Shown here piece after piece: positions 33,595-43,477 of a DNA stretch of 64,000 nucleotides; position 1 is the first letter of the stretch, and each line of letters starts with the position of its first letter. The notes under the pieces are model-generated. The model searched no databases. It worked only from the letters and a program-made list of their open reading frames with translations, and was not told the origin of the DNA. Position numbers and translations under genes: made by a program. The stretch is from Usnea hakonensis (lineage: Eukaryota; Ascomycota; Lecanoromycetes; Lecanorales; Parmeliaceae), in assembly GCA_013423325.1 (NCBI GenBank), contig BLJB01000132.1, positions 224,501 through 288,500 of the forward strand. Reading direction: 5' to 3'.

Positions 33595-34152
33595 TCAGAA
33601 TCTTGTGCTCCCTTTCCGTGGATTAACCCGCTTGCGGCGATGACCCCTTTTTTCTGACGCGGTCAACTCTCGCCGTCCCCGTGATGCTGGCTCAGGGCCC
33701 CACCGAACATGTCCTTGCTTACGTTCGTCACCAGATTGGTGTCCCGCCTGTTCCTGGTGCTGATTAGGCTGTGTCGGAAGTGGTTTGCGTTCAGGTCGCA
33801 TGAGGGGTGTTGGTGGTGGCTCCGATAGGGCGGCGTCCTCGAGATCTTCGGCACTGTAAGACGTGAGAACATGAGCCACGTAGGGTGGGACCTGGATCTG
33901 TGCTGCTCGATTGGCTCTTCTTTGGTCTTCATGCTCCTCTTCACGCGCTTCCCGAATCTCTGCTAGAATACGTGCTTGCTCTCGAACATTTACATTTCGG
34001 GTAATTTCTGCCGCTACTTTTGAGCTCAAAGATGGCAAGCGTTCTAGATCAGTGATTTTTCGTGGGGGCCGGCGGATTCGTCGATGGGTCGTCGAAGCCC
34101 GAAAGCCTATAGCAGGGCCTGTGTTGAGGGGCCCGTACTGGTAAGATTCCAT
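33595..34152 (-). CDS. Small conserved Arg/Glu-rich fungal protein
   Basis: The start is set at the first in-frame ATG (MESYQYGPLNTGPAIGFRA) at 34152, giving 185 residues. The open frame extends about 350 bp further upstream without an ATG, so an additional 5' exon cannot be excluded. The sequence has RRIRRPPRKITDLERLPSL, a long charged helix (NVREQARILAEIREAREEEH), VPPYVAHVLTSYSAEDLEDA and a Pro-rich then basic tail ending in KRVNPRKGS. It is highly charged, has no membrane segment, and looks like a conserved but uncharacterised filamentous-fungal protein. No function can be inferred. Confidence 0.65.
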   Translation of the reverse strand: MESYQYGPLNTGPAIGFRASTTHRRIRRPPRKITDLERLPSLSSKVAAEITRNVNVREQARILAEIREAREEEHEDQRRANRAAQIQVPPYVAHVLTSYSAEDLEDAALSEPPPTPLMRPERKPLPTQPNQHQEQAGHQSGDERKQGHVRWGPEPASRGRRELTASEKRGHRRKRVNPRKGSTRF

Positions 34153-35475
34153 GATAGTCTGATCAGCAAATTCCAGATCCACAGTGATTCGGGAGCAGTG
34201 GTTATGGACAATATTGTAATCAGGTATCAAGGCGGGTCCAATCGGCTTGAGGAGTGGACTCCGTCCCAAACTGATCGTTGTTGTTTGGCTCTTAAAGGGA
34301 GATGTCGTCGATGCACTCTTGTGGGCAGGAATATCTGTGGCTAGATTTTTGGTTGCGTCACTCGCTACGGATGATGTAGATGAGGCATGTAATGATGAAG
34401 CATATGGCAAATCCTGAAAGTGAGGCAGTTGGATGCATTTTTGAGCACAAGCTAAGTCTACCGTTGCCTGTACTTGGCGGGCTGTCTGACGCTGTTGATG
34501 ATGCTCATAGAGGCCTACAGATAAAATTAGTTATCCGGCCAAGTGACCGTTCTGCGCCCTTTATTGACCTTTTCCAACGATAGCCTGAATCAGACACTCA
34601 GATATGCCGACCATTGCAGTAGGATCCAATAGATAGTTTGTGGTAGAATTAAAGGGCAATGGGTTCAGTTCGCAATTTCAGCGTATGGCTTCATGGTTGA
34701 TGCTCAGACACGTTTTTGTTATTTCATAAATATGAACTTCTGGAAGCAGGGTGATTCGAGTATTTGGTCCAACACAATCTGCGAAGACATGCGTGTTGTC
34801 TCTGTGAATCAATACCACCTGTGCTTGATTGTGTTGAATCGCTGGGACCACGTGCCGAAGCAAAGTTGCAGAAATGGCTGCATGTTATTGCAGTCGACAT
34901 TATGAGCCTTGCCTCGCAAGGATTGGCAAGGACAGACAGTGAATAAATGAATTTTAAGAGTCGAGATTTGTCAAAGTAGGTTTACATGTTTGGTCTCAGA
35001 AAGAGCGAGGATGTTAGTGAAATATCCCACTTCAGCGATTCATCACACACAAAGAGATTCAATAGTCCACGAGGCATAGCATGTCGTCACAAATCACTTC
35101 CAAAAAATAAAGGAGGTCGACTTCGATCAGTGGGTCAGATTTGCTTATGGATTCCAATGAATTTGCCGAGAGCCATAAGATATCAACAAGGCTACCTCCC
35201 TCAGAAATGCCATTGCGGTTGGTATTGCAGCCACAACAATTGCAGAGAAGCGGCAACCGAATCACGGAGCGAAAAATAACATTGCAAAGGTCTACACATA
35301 CTGAATACTTCGTTTACCGCACCCAATTTGCCTCTGAAGCTGACTTGTGGTTGAGCGTCATACATACTTTTAGACTTTAAAGCTAAGACTGCCGCCAAGA
35401 TTACCTTTAGCCGCTCACTTCTCTCGTCTAAACTCCAAAGTCACTTGGTCAATGTGCCTTGGCCAAAAATGACGA
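34153..35475. other. Intergenic region, no gene recognised
   Basis: 1.3 kb between the small charged protein and the hAT-like element. Only short overlapping frames on both strands. No repeat seen. Confidence 0.45.
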
Positions 35476-35483
35476 TTTGTTTA
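35476..35483. repeat. Target-site duplication, left copy
   Basis: TTTGTTTA abuts the left terminal repeat and is repeated exactly at 35960-35967. Confidence 0.85.
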
Positions 35484-35505
35484 GGCCGCTCCTACGCGTA
35501 CACCC

Positions 35506-35600
35506 CCCCTCTATTAGGCGTACACCCCCCTTATATTAGGCGTACACCTCCCCTCTATTAGGCGTACACCCCCTAAATCTATTAGGCGTATACCCCCCCC
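35506..35600. repeat. Subterminal TATTAGGCGTACACCCCC array
   Basis: About four imperfect copies, each about 20-24 bp, stand in a row. Two or three inverted copies (GGGGGTGTACGCCTAATAG and variants) lie at 35890-35950. Arrayed subterminal motifs in hAT elements are commonly transposase-binding sites; here that is inference. Confidence 0.75.
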
Positions 35601-35815
35601 TAAATATAGAGTATATATATATATTATTAAGATTTTAAATAAAAAAGATTTAAATTTAGTATAAATTTTCTAATTAGAAATTTAAAATCTATAAAAAATA
35701 TTAATATTTAATAAAGTTAGTATTAAGTTGAAATTGTTTAACTTTAGGGGAGGCTCCGGAGGGGGGGCTACCCCGGAAGCCCTTAGAAATAATTAGCGCA
35801 ATTTTTAATTTTATC

Positions 35816-35892
35816 GCTAACCGTATTTAGTTACCTCTAACCGTATTTGGATACTTCTAATCGTATTTGAATACTACTAACCATATTTAGGG
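35816..35892. repeat. 20-bp tandem repeat inside the hAT-like element
   Basis: Units start CTAACCGTATTTAGTTACCT, CTAACCGTATTTGGATACTT, CTAATCGTATTTGAATACTA, then a partial CTAACCATATTTAGG. Differences are mostly transitions. Confidence 0.8.
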
Positions 35893-35959
35893 GGGTGTAC
35901 GCCTAATAGACTTAGGGGGTGTACGCGTAATAGAAAGGGGTGTACGCGTAGGAGCGGCC

Positions 35960-35967
35960 TTTGTTTA
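35960..35967. repeat. Target-site duplication, right copy
   Basis: TTTGTTTA directly follows the right terminal repeat and is identical to the left copy. Confidence 0.85.
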
Positions 35968-36109
35968 CTAAGGTACGAAGTACTATTGTATTCAAATTCT
36001 GAGAACTTTGGTCAGACCACTGGCGAACAAAAGTCTAGCGACGCTTTTTCGCAGTTCGAGGGAGCAAACACAGGCTCGATTTCTGCCCATCAGTGTTCTG
36101 GAAATCTCA

Positions 36110-36843
36110 ATGGCTACGTGAGTCTGCGCAGCCGCCTTCACCTAACCCAAACTAACACTTCGGCCTTCGTCAGCAACATTACATGGCACCCTTCGTCCGT
36201 CACACACCTAGAGCGCAGCACCCTTCGTGGTCAGAAGGGATTCACTCTGTGGTTTACTGGCCTCTCCGCCAGCGGCAAGTCTACCATTGCCATCGCATTG
36301 GAGCAGCACCTTCTGCACTTGGGGCTCGCCGCCTACCGACTTGACGGGGACAATGTACGATTTGGACTGAACAAGGATTTGGGTTTCAGCGAGAAAGACC
36401 GAGGAGAGAACATCAGGAGAATTGCCGAGGTAGTTGACGCCTACTCAGTGTCATTTCCATTGCGATACTAAGGGCCTTTCCGTTTCAAGGTTGCCTTACT
36501 CTTTTCAGATTCCTGCACTGTCACCCTGGCCTCGTTCATCTCGCCATACCGGTCCGATCGAGCTCTAGCCCGAACCCTACATATTTCACGATCGATTCCA
36601 TTCATAGAAGTTTACGTCCACGTCCCTCTCTCGGTCGCTGAATCGCGAGATCCGAAGGGACTGTATGCAAAGGCGAGGAAAGGGGAGATCAAAGAATTTA
36701 CCGGTGTAAGCGCACCATACGAAGAACCAGATGATGCGGAAATTGTAGTCAAGAGTGGTGAGACAGGGGTGGAAGAGGCAGTAGTACAGATAGTCAGATA
36801 TCTGGAGGCGAAGGCCTTGCTAGCCAGAGGACAGAAGGTCTGA
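36110..36843 (+). CDS. MET14: Adenylylsulfate (APS) kinase
   Basis: Three exons (36110-36117, 36174-36429, 36490-36843) give 205 residues, the normal size for this enzyme. It converts APS to PAPS in sulfate assimilation. The first exon is only 8 nt: ATGGCTAC joins across a 56-nt intron (donor GTGAGT, branch ACTAAC, acceptor CGTCAG) to give MATNITWHPSS. Motifs are the P-loop GLSASGKS (32-39), DGDNVR, LGFSEKDRGENIRR, SCTVTLASFISPYR, DPKGLYAKARKGEIKEFTG and SAPYEEP. The second intron (60 nt) restores RIAEVALLFSDSC; the family usually has a lysine where the second residue of this ALLF is leucine. The longer open frame upstream of 36110 has no ATG and is not used. A hAT-like element occupies the promoter 150 bp upstream. 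Confidence 0.93.
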
Positions 36844-36953
36844 GTCAGCCAAGACAGCTAGAGAGAGATCATAAAGGGTCAGGGTATCAGGCATCTGCTG
36901 TGACCTGAGAAGAGGATCTTGGATGCTATTTACAAAGCGGCAAGTGCTTCATC

Positions 36954-38384
36954 TTATTGGATCTCAAACTCGTAGCAAACGTAGGCTGAATAATCTCCAT
37001 CATCGCCCATGTGCCCGGCTGCTTGCATGTCTGCCGAAGTCGCAGAATCATCTTTGGTAACTCTGCCTTTCTTATCTCGGCCAAAGGCGTTGCCAGCCAA
37101 GTATGAGTATGACACGTCCAACGAGCCTCGTGCTTTTTTGGCCAGCTTGGGCGTAGTCTGTTGCCAATTAGCGTTAGTGGCTTGCAAGGTGATATCCGAC
37201 GTGTTTGAAGGAAATCTTGGTACGCAACATACCCGTACTAGTCCACAGACAAATTGTAAAGGCAGCCCATATCGAAGCACTGTCTCAACAAAAACTCTCA
37301 GAGCGAGCACATGAACCCAAGCCATCACAGCGTCACCCCATGCCAACCTTCCCAATCTCAATGCCTCCCCCCATACTTTCCTCTCTTCTTTCCCCACGCG
37401 TTCTACCTCCTTCTGCTCCTCCTCTTTCCCACCCTCTTTGTACTTATAGTCTCTAGGTGTCCACTTGCTCTCGCGGCATTTGTGAACGAAATCTGTACTG
37501 TGCTTTTTGAATGTCGTAACGGCGTAGAGGGTGAACTCGTCGTCTGAGTCTAGCAGTTGAGCGGAGCGAGGTACGACCATCAGTGATATGGTCTCATATG
37601 TTTTGAGGAAGTCTTTGGTGATCGTCTTGGGTACAGCAATTAGGTGGGTTTCGAGGTATTCTGAGTTTTGGATCACGAGGGAAGGGTCGACTATAGATGT
37701 AAGAGATTTATTAGAGAGGTTGCCACTGCGAGAAGCCATCAGTCTCTGGCTACCTGGACGTTGAAGAAAGAGCTTTACGTCTGCTTTCTTTGTAGTGCAG
37801 TTAAAGAGGTCTTGACCTGGTTATACTGGTTGTATTTGTTCTTGACATCGTTGTCTATACTGGTAATCTCCTGCGTCTGAATTCAGTACTCGAGAAGAGG
37901 CTCTTGGTTGAGCACGGTGTTCGGCAGTACCTTCTGAAGCGTAACGACAATCTCGCCGAGGGGCTTGTCCGCCCGGTATTTGACTTTGTTCCAATGGAAA
38001 GACTTGAGATACTGTTCAGCAGGCTCTAGCTTCCACATCAGCAGCTATCTTAAACGCTCGGCTTCAATATGGGGTCTTCGCACTGTCATTGACCGTCTTC
38101 TGCTGCGAAATCTTCTCATCGTCTCCCTCTAGTATATTCCTTAACGAGTCTCCCACCTTGCCAACTACAGCCTCACACCCTTGTCCCAACTTGGCCAAAC
38201 TATCGGCTTGTTGTACTAGAGCGTCTAAAGTACCAATCTTGAACTCGGGTATCTGGAAAGGGAAAACAGTTCCATAATCGGTTGTTACAGCCGATCTTAA
38301 AGCTGTCAGAGCTTCATCGTGGTCATTGCTGGGAGAGATTGTAGTTGGTAATGAAACCAATAGATACTTCACACCCTTTGACAT
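36954..38384 (-). CDS. VMA5: V-type proton ATPase subunit C
   Basis: Five exons (38384-38084, 38025-37931, 37870-37779, 37725-37233, 37157-36954) give 394 residues. The product bridges the peripheral stalks of the V1 sector and is involved in reversible V1/Vo assembly at the vacuole. The amino part MSKGVKYLLVSLP ... TDYGTVFPFQIPEFKIGTLD is canonical. The first splice (donor GTGCGA, acceptor GCTAG) builds VNDKPAEQYLKSFHWNK. The next two restore ETLQK-type helix sequence and KQTGNLSNKSLTSIVDPS. The fourth joins CGLVR to TTPKLAKKA. The carboxy end FGRDKKGRVTKDD ... YVCYEFEIQ is typical. Its 3' end is only 110 bp from that of APS kinase. Confidence 0.93.
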
Positions 38385-39088
38385 TTTATGACCAAACGTT
38401 TAGGGAGCAGTCAAGAAGTTGGAAGTCATGCGCAGGAGATCTGAGGTCTAGAGTTACTTGAGCCATCCATCACTCTTAAGCGAGTCTAAAACTTCTTTTT
38501 ATAGCCCAACATCAGTCCTCAAATAGCACGGAAAGTAAGTCTTAGTGAGGCAGAGGGGTCGTCAAAGGAAGCAAGTATGATTCTGGGAAGGGTCTTGAAG
38601 TAATATTAAGTCCATGCCTTAAAAAAGCCAATGAGGTCTACAAATTCTAGTGTATCTATTACTTTAAGCTCACTCCACAGCGTGGTGGAGGACTCTCAGC
38701 AATTGGTCGAGCATCACAATGGCTACCTTTTATAATAATACACCTGCCGACATTTGGTCTTGGTGCTCTATGTCTGAAGCTTGTATCCTCATCCCTCAAT
38801 TGCGCTTTTGAAGGGCAATGTGCTTTGTCCTCCAGCCCGACATCGACGCTGCTCATGGCTGTGTATAGGGCGCAAACGTTTGGCTGGACAATCAGGACGC
38901 TTGTTGAATCTTCGATCTCAACGAGACTTCTGCAACGGGCTTTGATCGATCGTCAGAGCCGATATCGTAACATGGCTATTTCCGTAGACCTATCACACTA
39001 ATTCGGCACATGACTATTGAGATAGTGTTCGTTCGGTCTGGTTCGCGAACAATTTTGGTAAATACTAGAAAATTGTAAGCTGTGTATT
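38385..39088. other. Intergenic region upstream of VMA5
   Basis: 704 bp between the VMA5 start and the 3' end of the thioesterase gene on the same strand. No gene or repeat seen. Confidence 0.5.
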
Positions 39089-39929
39089 CTACGTGCAGAT
39101 GGTTAGTCGAGCACTTACTTTCGCATATGATGGCTCGATGAACAAGGCTTCGGCCTCAACCAGCAGCTTTCCTGGCTCTACTGTGTCTCCCAGCAACTCT
39201 ATCCTTCCCTTCACCCAGACTTTCCTGCCTTCGACTTTCGTCAGTTCTGCTTTCAGTACCACGTATGACCCTGCAGGTGCCGGATGACGATAATTGACGT
39301 TTAGATTGGCCGTCACACCAATATTGTTCGGCAGCGCGGAGAAGCCACATCTCGCAAGCCCCTCGTCCAACAGTGTCGCTAGCAAGCCTCCGTGAATTAT
39401 GCCCATGTGCCCGCAAAGATCTGTGCTGAGGTATGACATGGATACAAGACTCTTGCCCTCCTTGAGAAACACAAGCGGTGGAACCGGAATTTTACCAGGG
39501 CCAATCAATGTGGCCGCCGTTAAGCTATGCTTGCGCTGGGACGCCGGATAACGCAAATGGGGCCGAGACTCCACCCAAGCTGGATCTGCGCGTAAGGATC
39601 GAGACAATGGATGGTTGTTGATGTGTTCGTTGATCCCAGCGGCAACCTCATCAGCTGTGTGATACAAAGCTATTGAATCTGCATCTGTGGGAGCTGACAC
39701 AAGAGCGACAATGGACGCGATGGCCGGGGCAGTGGCAAGAATGAAGCCAGCGGATGTAAAGAAGATAGAGAAGGCGGAAATGGTGATAACCCGACGGAAA
39801 CGGGCACCTCGGAGGTTCGACGAAGGCGATGCTGCGGATCGCGGTCAGAACTGATCTCGAGGCGGATCTACAAGCGAGAAGAGCATTATATACCAAGTTT
39901 CGAACTGTAGAGCCTTGTTTGGGCGACAT
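39089..39929 (-). CDS. Hotdog-fold (PaaI-like) thioesterase with amino-terminal membrane segment
   Basis: The hotdog core is clear: MGIIHGGLLATLLDEGLA (HGG and the acidic pair that acts in catalysis), NNIGVTANLNVNYRHPAPA and a final strand LLVEAEALFIEP. Upstream in the same frame is a hydrophobic helix preceded by basic residues (RFRRVITISAFSIFFTSAGF), as in fungal mitochondrial membrane thioesterases. No ATG opens this frame. My tentative model starts at ATG 39929 (MSPKQGSTVRNLVYNALLA) and removes a 40-nt intron (about 39881-39842, donor GTAGAT, branch CTGAC, acceptor CGCAG). The 3' end is also uncertain: GTAAGT after PSYAK could be a donor for a very short last exon, otherwise translation ends at 39089. 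The acyl-CoA substrate is unknown. Confidence 0.75.
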
Positions 39930-42053
39930 ATATGGAGGATGAGTGGACGTTCACTACGGTATGGCACGGTGCGAGTCGCCAAGAGACACAATGTTGCAAT
40001 TTGGTACGCCCGATGGGACGAATGATTAAAGAATCACATACATGCCGGAACCGAGACATTGAGACTAGCATGGTGTCTTATAAAAGATGATTGACATCTT
40101 GCATATACGTAATTCCGGTTTCACTGTGTCGGAGGATGCCGCCTCAGTTCGCAATTAATAGTGCCTGGCGTCCCTTTTTTCACTTCAGAAAAATCTACAT
40201 CAAGGCATATGTGGTTGGAGTATGGCGGGATCGATCTAACTATTACAATGACGCCCCCTCGAAGACCCTTCTAGTGAGTAGTGGCACTGGATGTCTATTT
40301 TCCTTCGCCTATGCTTTGGATCTGTCTTTTCCTGAGGAAATGACGCCATGCTTGGGGCTTGTGTCTCAACCAGCTTATTATAATCCAGGATCCTGCCCAT
40401 GATCTCTTGACTGTCAAGATGTCTTTGTACCATGCTACTTATTTTTCTGCAGATTCGATCATGTCTGCCGCTGAGAGTCTTAAGCACAAACGTCCTAAGC
40501 AGCGGTCTGCCGTCCACCTAGTTGGCAGCTGTCTCCCGCCGCTTCTTTTCGAGACCCAGCAGAAACGACTTGCATGAGAATCACGACGACAACAGAAGAG
40601 TAAAATTTCCCCATCGACAGCGGATGAATAAGAAAGCTCTCGTTCAGGGTTGAATAAAGCTGGTATTCAGTCCGAAGCCTCCAAAGCAGCCGCGCAGTCT
40701 CGTTCGAGTCCCATGGGCCATGTTGATGCTTTGCTGCACGTTTGTCAAGGTTGGGAGAAATGGACATGATGTCTCGTATCGTTACTCCGTAGTCCAGTGT
40801 GTAAATGTAGAAGTGGGTAATGAAAGTAAATAAAAATCTATGTCCATAATTACTTTGCTATTTCTTAGAAAGATGCCAACTTTCAGCTATGCCGCCTTCC
40901 GAAATAGGGTTAGGGCTTGTCCCAGGACTTTCCTCCGTACGTACGAGGGTCGGTAAAAAGAAAGGTGGCCACGCTAATTTATTTACCCGTTACTCCTCAC
41001 CAAAATTTGTATTGCAGAACGGAAAATCAGCCAAAATTAGGCGGAGAGATTAATTTGGCGTGGCCACCTTTATTTTTACCGACCCTCGGTAGGTAGATAC
41101 CTTAAGTACCTTGTTCCTGGTCCATTTTCTCTTCTGTAGATCCGGGGAAATTTAGACTTTAAAGGTCCGGACGGGTTTTCTTGGCGTTGGCGCTCGTCGC
41201 GCACCATGCGTACATTTTTGTACTGTACGAGGGTAGCATAGACCTCTAACTCTACCCAAATTATCGACTGAACAACAGTACTCCATATAATGGACCATGC
41301 GTCATGAGACAATGCTCTTAGACATGACAATGCTCCATGGTCATGCTTCATGCATTTGAAAAATCAAATCATGCTATTGTAGACGAGACCACTGTTCACA
41401 CCACTGCAGCGGGCTTCCAGTACGCGTGAAGAAGATGTCCAGCTCTCGTTTGGGCGACAAGATTAGCCTCATCCACTTTAGAACGTATACTGGGTTAGGC
41501 TACTTATTTGGTTGATGATATGGATAGATACCTACCTAGGTACCTACCTTATGCTACAGTACACAAATGTAAAGTATGGTGCCGAGGAACATGCGACAAG
41601 TGTGAGCGCCAAGCAAATACAGACCTTTTTGAATACGCCAATTTATGCGGCGTGCTTGCCTCGGCCCAATTCACCCGTCTCAAGTTGTACGGCAGTCTCG
41701 ACTCTCAATGCAGTCTGGACTCTCTCAATTGTCTTTCAGATGCCTGGTGTATACATCACTCCCGAGTACCGCTTTAGTTCCTATATCTAATATACTGCTG
41801 ACTATCGTTATTGCAGTCTTATCGTGAGACTAGTCTTGAAGACGCTCATCTGCCTCGCTTCGCTGTCCTTTGCCTGACGTTGCTTTGCTTTGCTTCAATC
41901 AAAGCCCGACCGTCCTGAGTCGTACAGCATATTTCCCTCAATGAGACTTTCACGAACAACGCCCCTTTTGCAATCCTGACCCTGACCTGACATCTTTGAG
42001 GAAAGCAGATTTTTAGCCAGATTTGCAGCTTTGTGGAGCGCCGCCCTTTGAGC
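39930..42053. other. Intergenic region with one inverted-repeat element
   Basis: 2.1 kb of divergent spacer between the thioesterase and glutaredoxin genes. It holds the inverted-repeat element at 40944-41088, a telobox-like TAGGGTTAGGG (40905-40915) and the motif cluster TACCTACCTAGGTACCTACC at about 41529-41549. Short open frames have no recognised domains. Confidence 0.5.
40944..41088. mobile_element. 145-bp inverted-repeat element (MITE-like)
   Basis: Two arms of about 31 bp (40944-40974 and 41058-41088), starting CGAGGGTCGGTAAAAA and including AAAGGTGGCCACGC, match with one mismatch and then weaken inward. GTA occurs at both outer edges (40941-40943, 41089-41091), a possible 3-bp target duplication, although that is short enough to be chance. 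There is no coding capacity. The superfamily is not assigned. Confidence 0.6.
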
Positions 42054-43035
42054 ATGCCGTCTTCACGCCGGGTGAAAGTGCTAGCCATGGTCCTCGCCAT
42101 CGCTGTCTGTACTCTTCTGTATATCTCGGTGCGTCTTGCTCTGCCACTTTCTATTAATAATGCTCTATGATGAAAGACTTGCTAATCTATATGCCCGCAT
42201 GCCCAGAACGATTCCACATCCCAGGATTTCTACAGTCGCACAGTCGCCGCTCTTGATAAAAATCAAGTCTCGGACCAAGAAGTAGCTCAAAAATTACAAA
42301 ATATCAAAGACGCGGCTAAAGCGCAGGAAGCAGCGGTCCCTACCACTCCTCGAAAGGCTACTGACGTGAGCATCGGAGATGGAGAGCCCATTGAGATAAA
42401 AGGCTCGACATATGCGGAGGAACAGGACATTGAAAATCCAATAATTGGAAAAGTTAATGACGATGCAAGGAGTGTAGCAGGGAGGAAGACGATATTGAAG
42501 GGTGGAGAGACCAAAGACCTGCACTCGGGGAAAGAGGCACCAATGGCGGTGGACAGAGAGAAGGAGAAGTACCCGGCGGGGAAAAGGCCGGAGAAAGCAG
42601 CGAAAGTGGAGAGCCAAGAGGATCATGAAGTTGAGATGGAGCTGAATTCAATTTTGAAAAAGGGCCCCAGTAAGTTTATATCCTTATCATCCGCCGAAAG
42701 AGGGCAACTTCACAATGGCTGAGCTACGAAATATAGTAATTATCTTCAGCAAATCGTATTGTCCCTACTCGGCTAAAGCTAAACGAATACTGTTGGAAAA
42801 GTATACTATTGTCCCTGCGCCCTATGTCGTCGAGCTTGACACCCATCCATTGGGTCCGGGTCTACAAGCTGCGCTTGCGAAGAGCACCGGAAGGCGGACG
42901 GTACCGAACGTGCTCGTGAGTGGTAGAAGTATTGGCGGTGGTGACGATATCGAGGCGCTAGACACTGGAGGGGGTCTAATTGAAAAAGTGAAGGGAATGG
43001 GCGGCAAAAGAATTATGGAGGCAAAGCTCACATAA
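42054..43035 (+). CDS. Membrane-anchored monothiol glutaredoxin (GRX6/GRX7-like)
   Basis: Three exons (42054-42128, 42207-42669, 42737-43035) give 278 residues. A short basic start (MPSSRRVK) and one signal-anchor helix (about 8-24, VLAMVLAIAVCTLLYIS) point to a type II protein of the ER/Golgi. A charged, disordered stalk of about 140 residues follows. The glutaredoxin domain begins at ELNSILKKGPIIIFSKSYC. The last splice (67-nt intron, donor GTAAGT, acceptor ATATAG) is needed to create it. The active site is CPYS (C188-S191), with a single catalytic cysteine, as in yeast Grx7. TVPNVLVSGRSIGGGDD is the glutathione-binding TVP and GG-D region. It likely acts in thiol redox control in the early secretory pathway. 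Confidence 0.88.
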
Positions 43036-43477
43036 AGTGAAGAGCCTTTATGGGTGCAGCTGCACTGGTATAACTACGAAATAGAATGGTTTGGAAATTC
43101 GGCGTTTGGGTGGGCAGCGCTTTGAGTCGGTTTAATTTAGGCATGGAGTCGGTGCTTCGGTGAGGCTTCGCTTCGACATTAGGATACCCAGCTTTGCCTT
43201 TCTTGTGTACTGGTAGAGTAGCGATTTTTATTTCGCAGCAAGGAAGCAGATTTGGAGATAGACTCGGCTGAGCTCGTCTATCTTACTTACCTTAGGTAAG
43301 GTGGTGTAAAGTACCTTACTTTACTTCGGCATTCCGAAGCTGCCAGACTAGCGTCGAGCGCTTACTTAAGCTAGCACGTTGCCAAGGCCATAAGCGAGCC
43401 AGCCCACAAAATTGCGCAAAACCTTCAAGATCATGAAAGCTGTTCTTTGACTTGACTCTTCACGCCCACCAGACAAG
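43036..43477. promoter_or_regulatory. RPL9 promoter region
   Basis: 442 bp between the glutaredoxin stop and the RPL9 start. Contains the palindromic CCTTAGGTAAGG and a second GTACCTTAC motif at about 43285-43320. Core promoter elements are not clear. Confidence 0.4.

Larger units (their letters stand above)
35484..35959. mobile_element. 476-bp non-autonomous hAT-like element (MITE)
   Basis: The two ends are perfect 23-bp inverted repeats beginning GGCCGCTCCTACGCGTACAC. They are flanked by an exact 8-bp direct repeat, TTTGTTTA, at 35476-35483 and 35960-35967. Eight-base target duplications are the hallmark of hAT transposons. Inside the ends lie several subterminal copies of CTATTAGGCGTACACCCCC in inverted orientation at the two sides, an AT-rich core and a 20-bp tandem repeat. 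There is no transposase frame, so it must have been moved by an element elsewhere. It sits 150 bp upstream of the APS kinase ATG. The AT-rich core suggests RIP-type decay, but the intact ends and duplication suggest the insertion is not very old. Confidence 0.85.

Noticed and set aside
35484..35959. CRISPR-like array from spaced GGCGTACACC repeats
   Set aside because: The organism is a fungus, the repeats are inverted between the two sides and lie inside a transposon with a target duplication.
35986..36109. Open frame upstream of APS kinase suggesting a longer protein
   Set aside because: No ATG in that frame; the 8-nt exon at 36110 plus splicing gives the canonical enzyme start.
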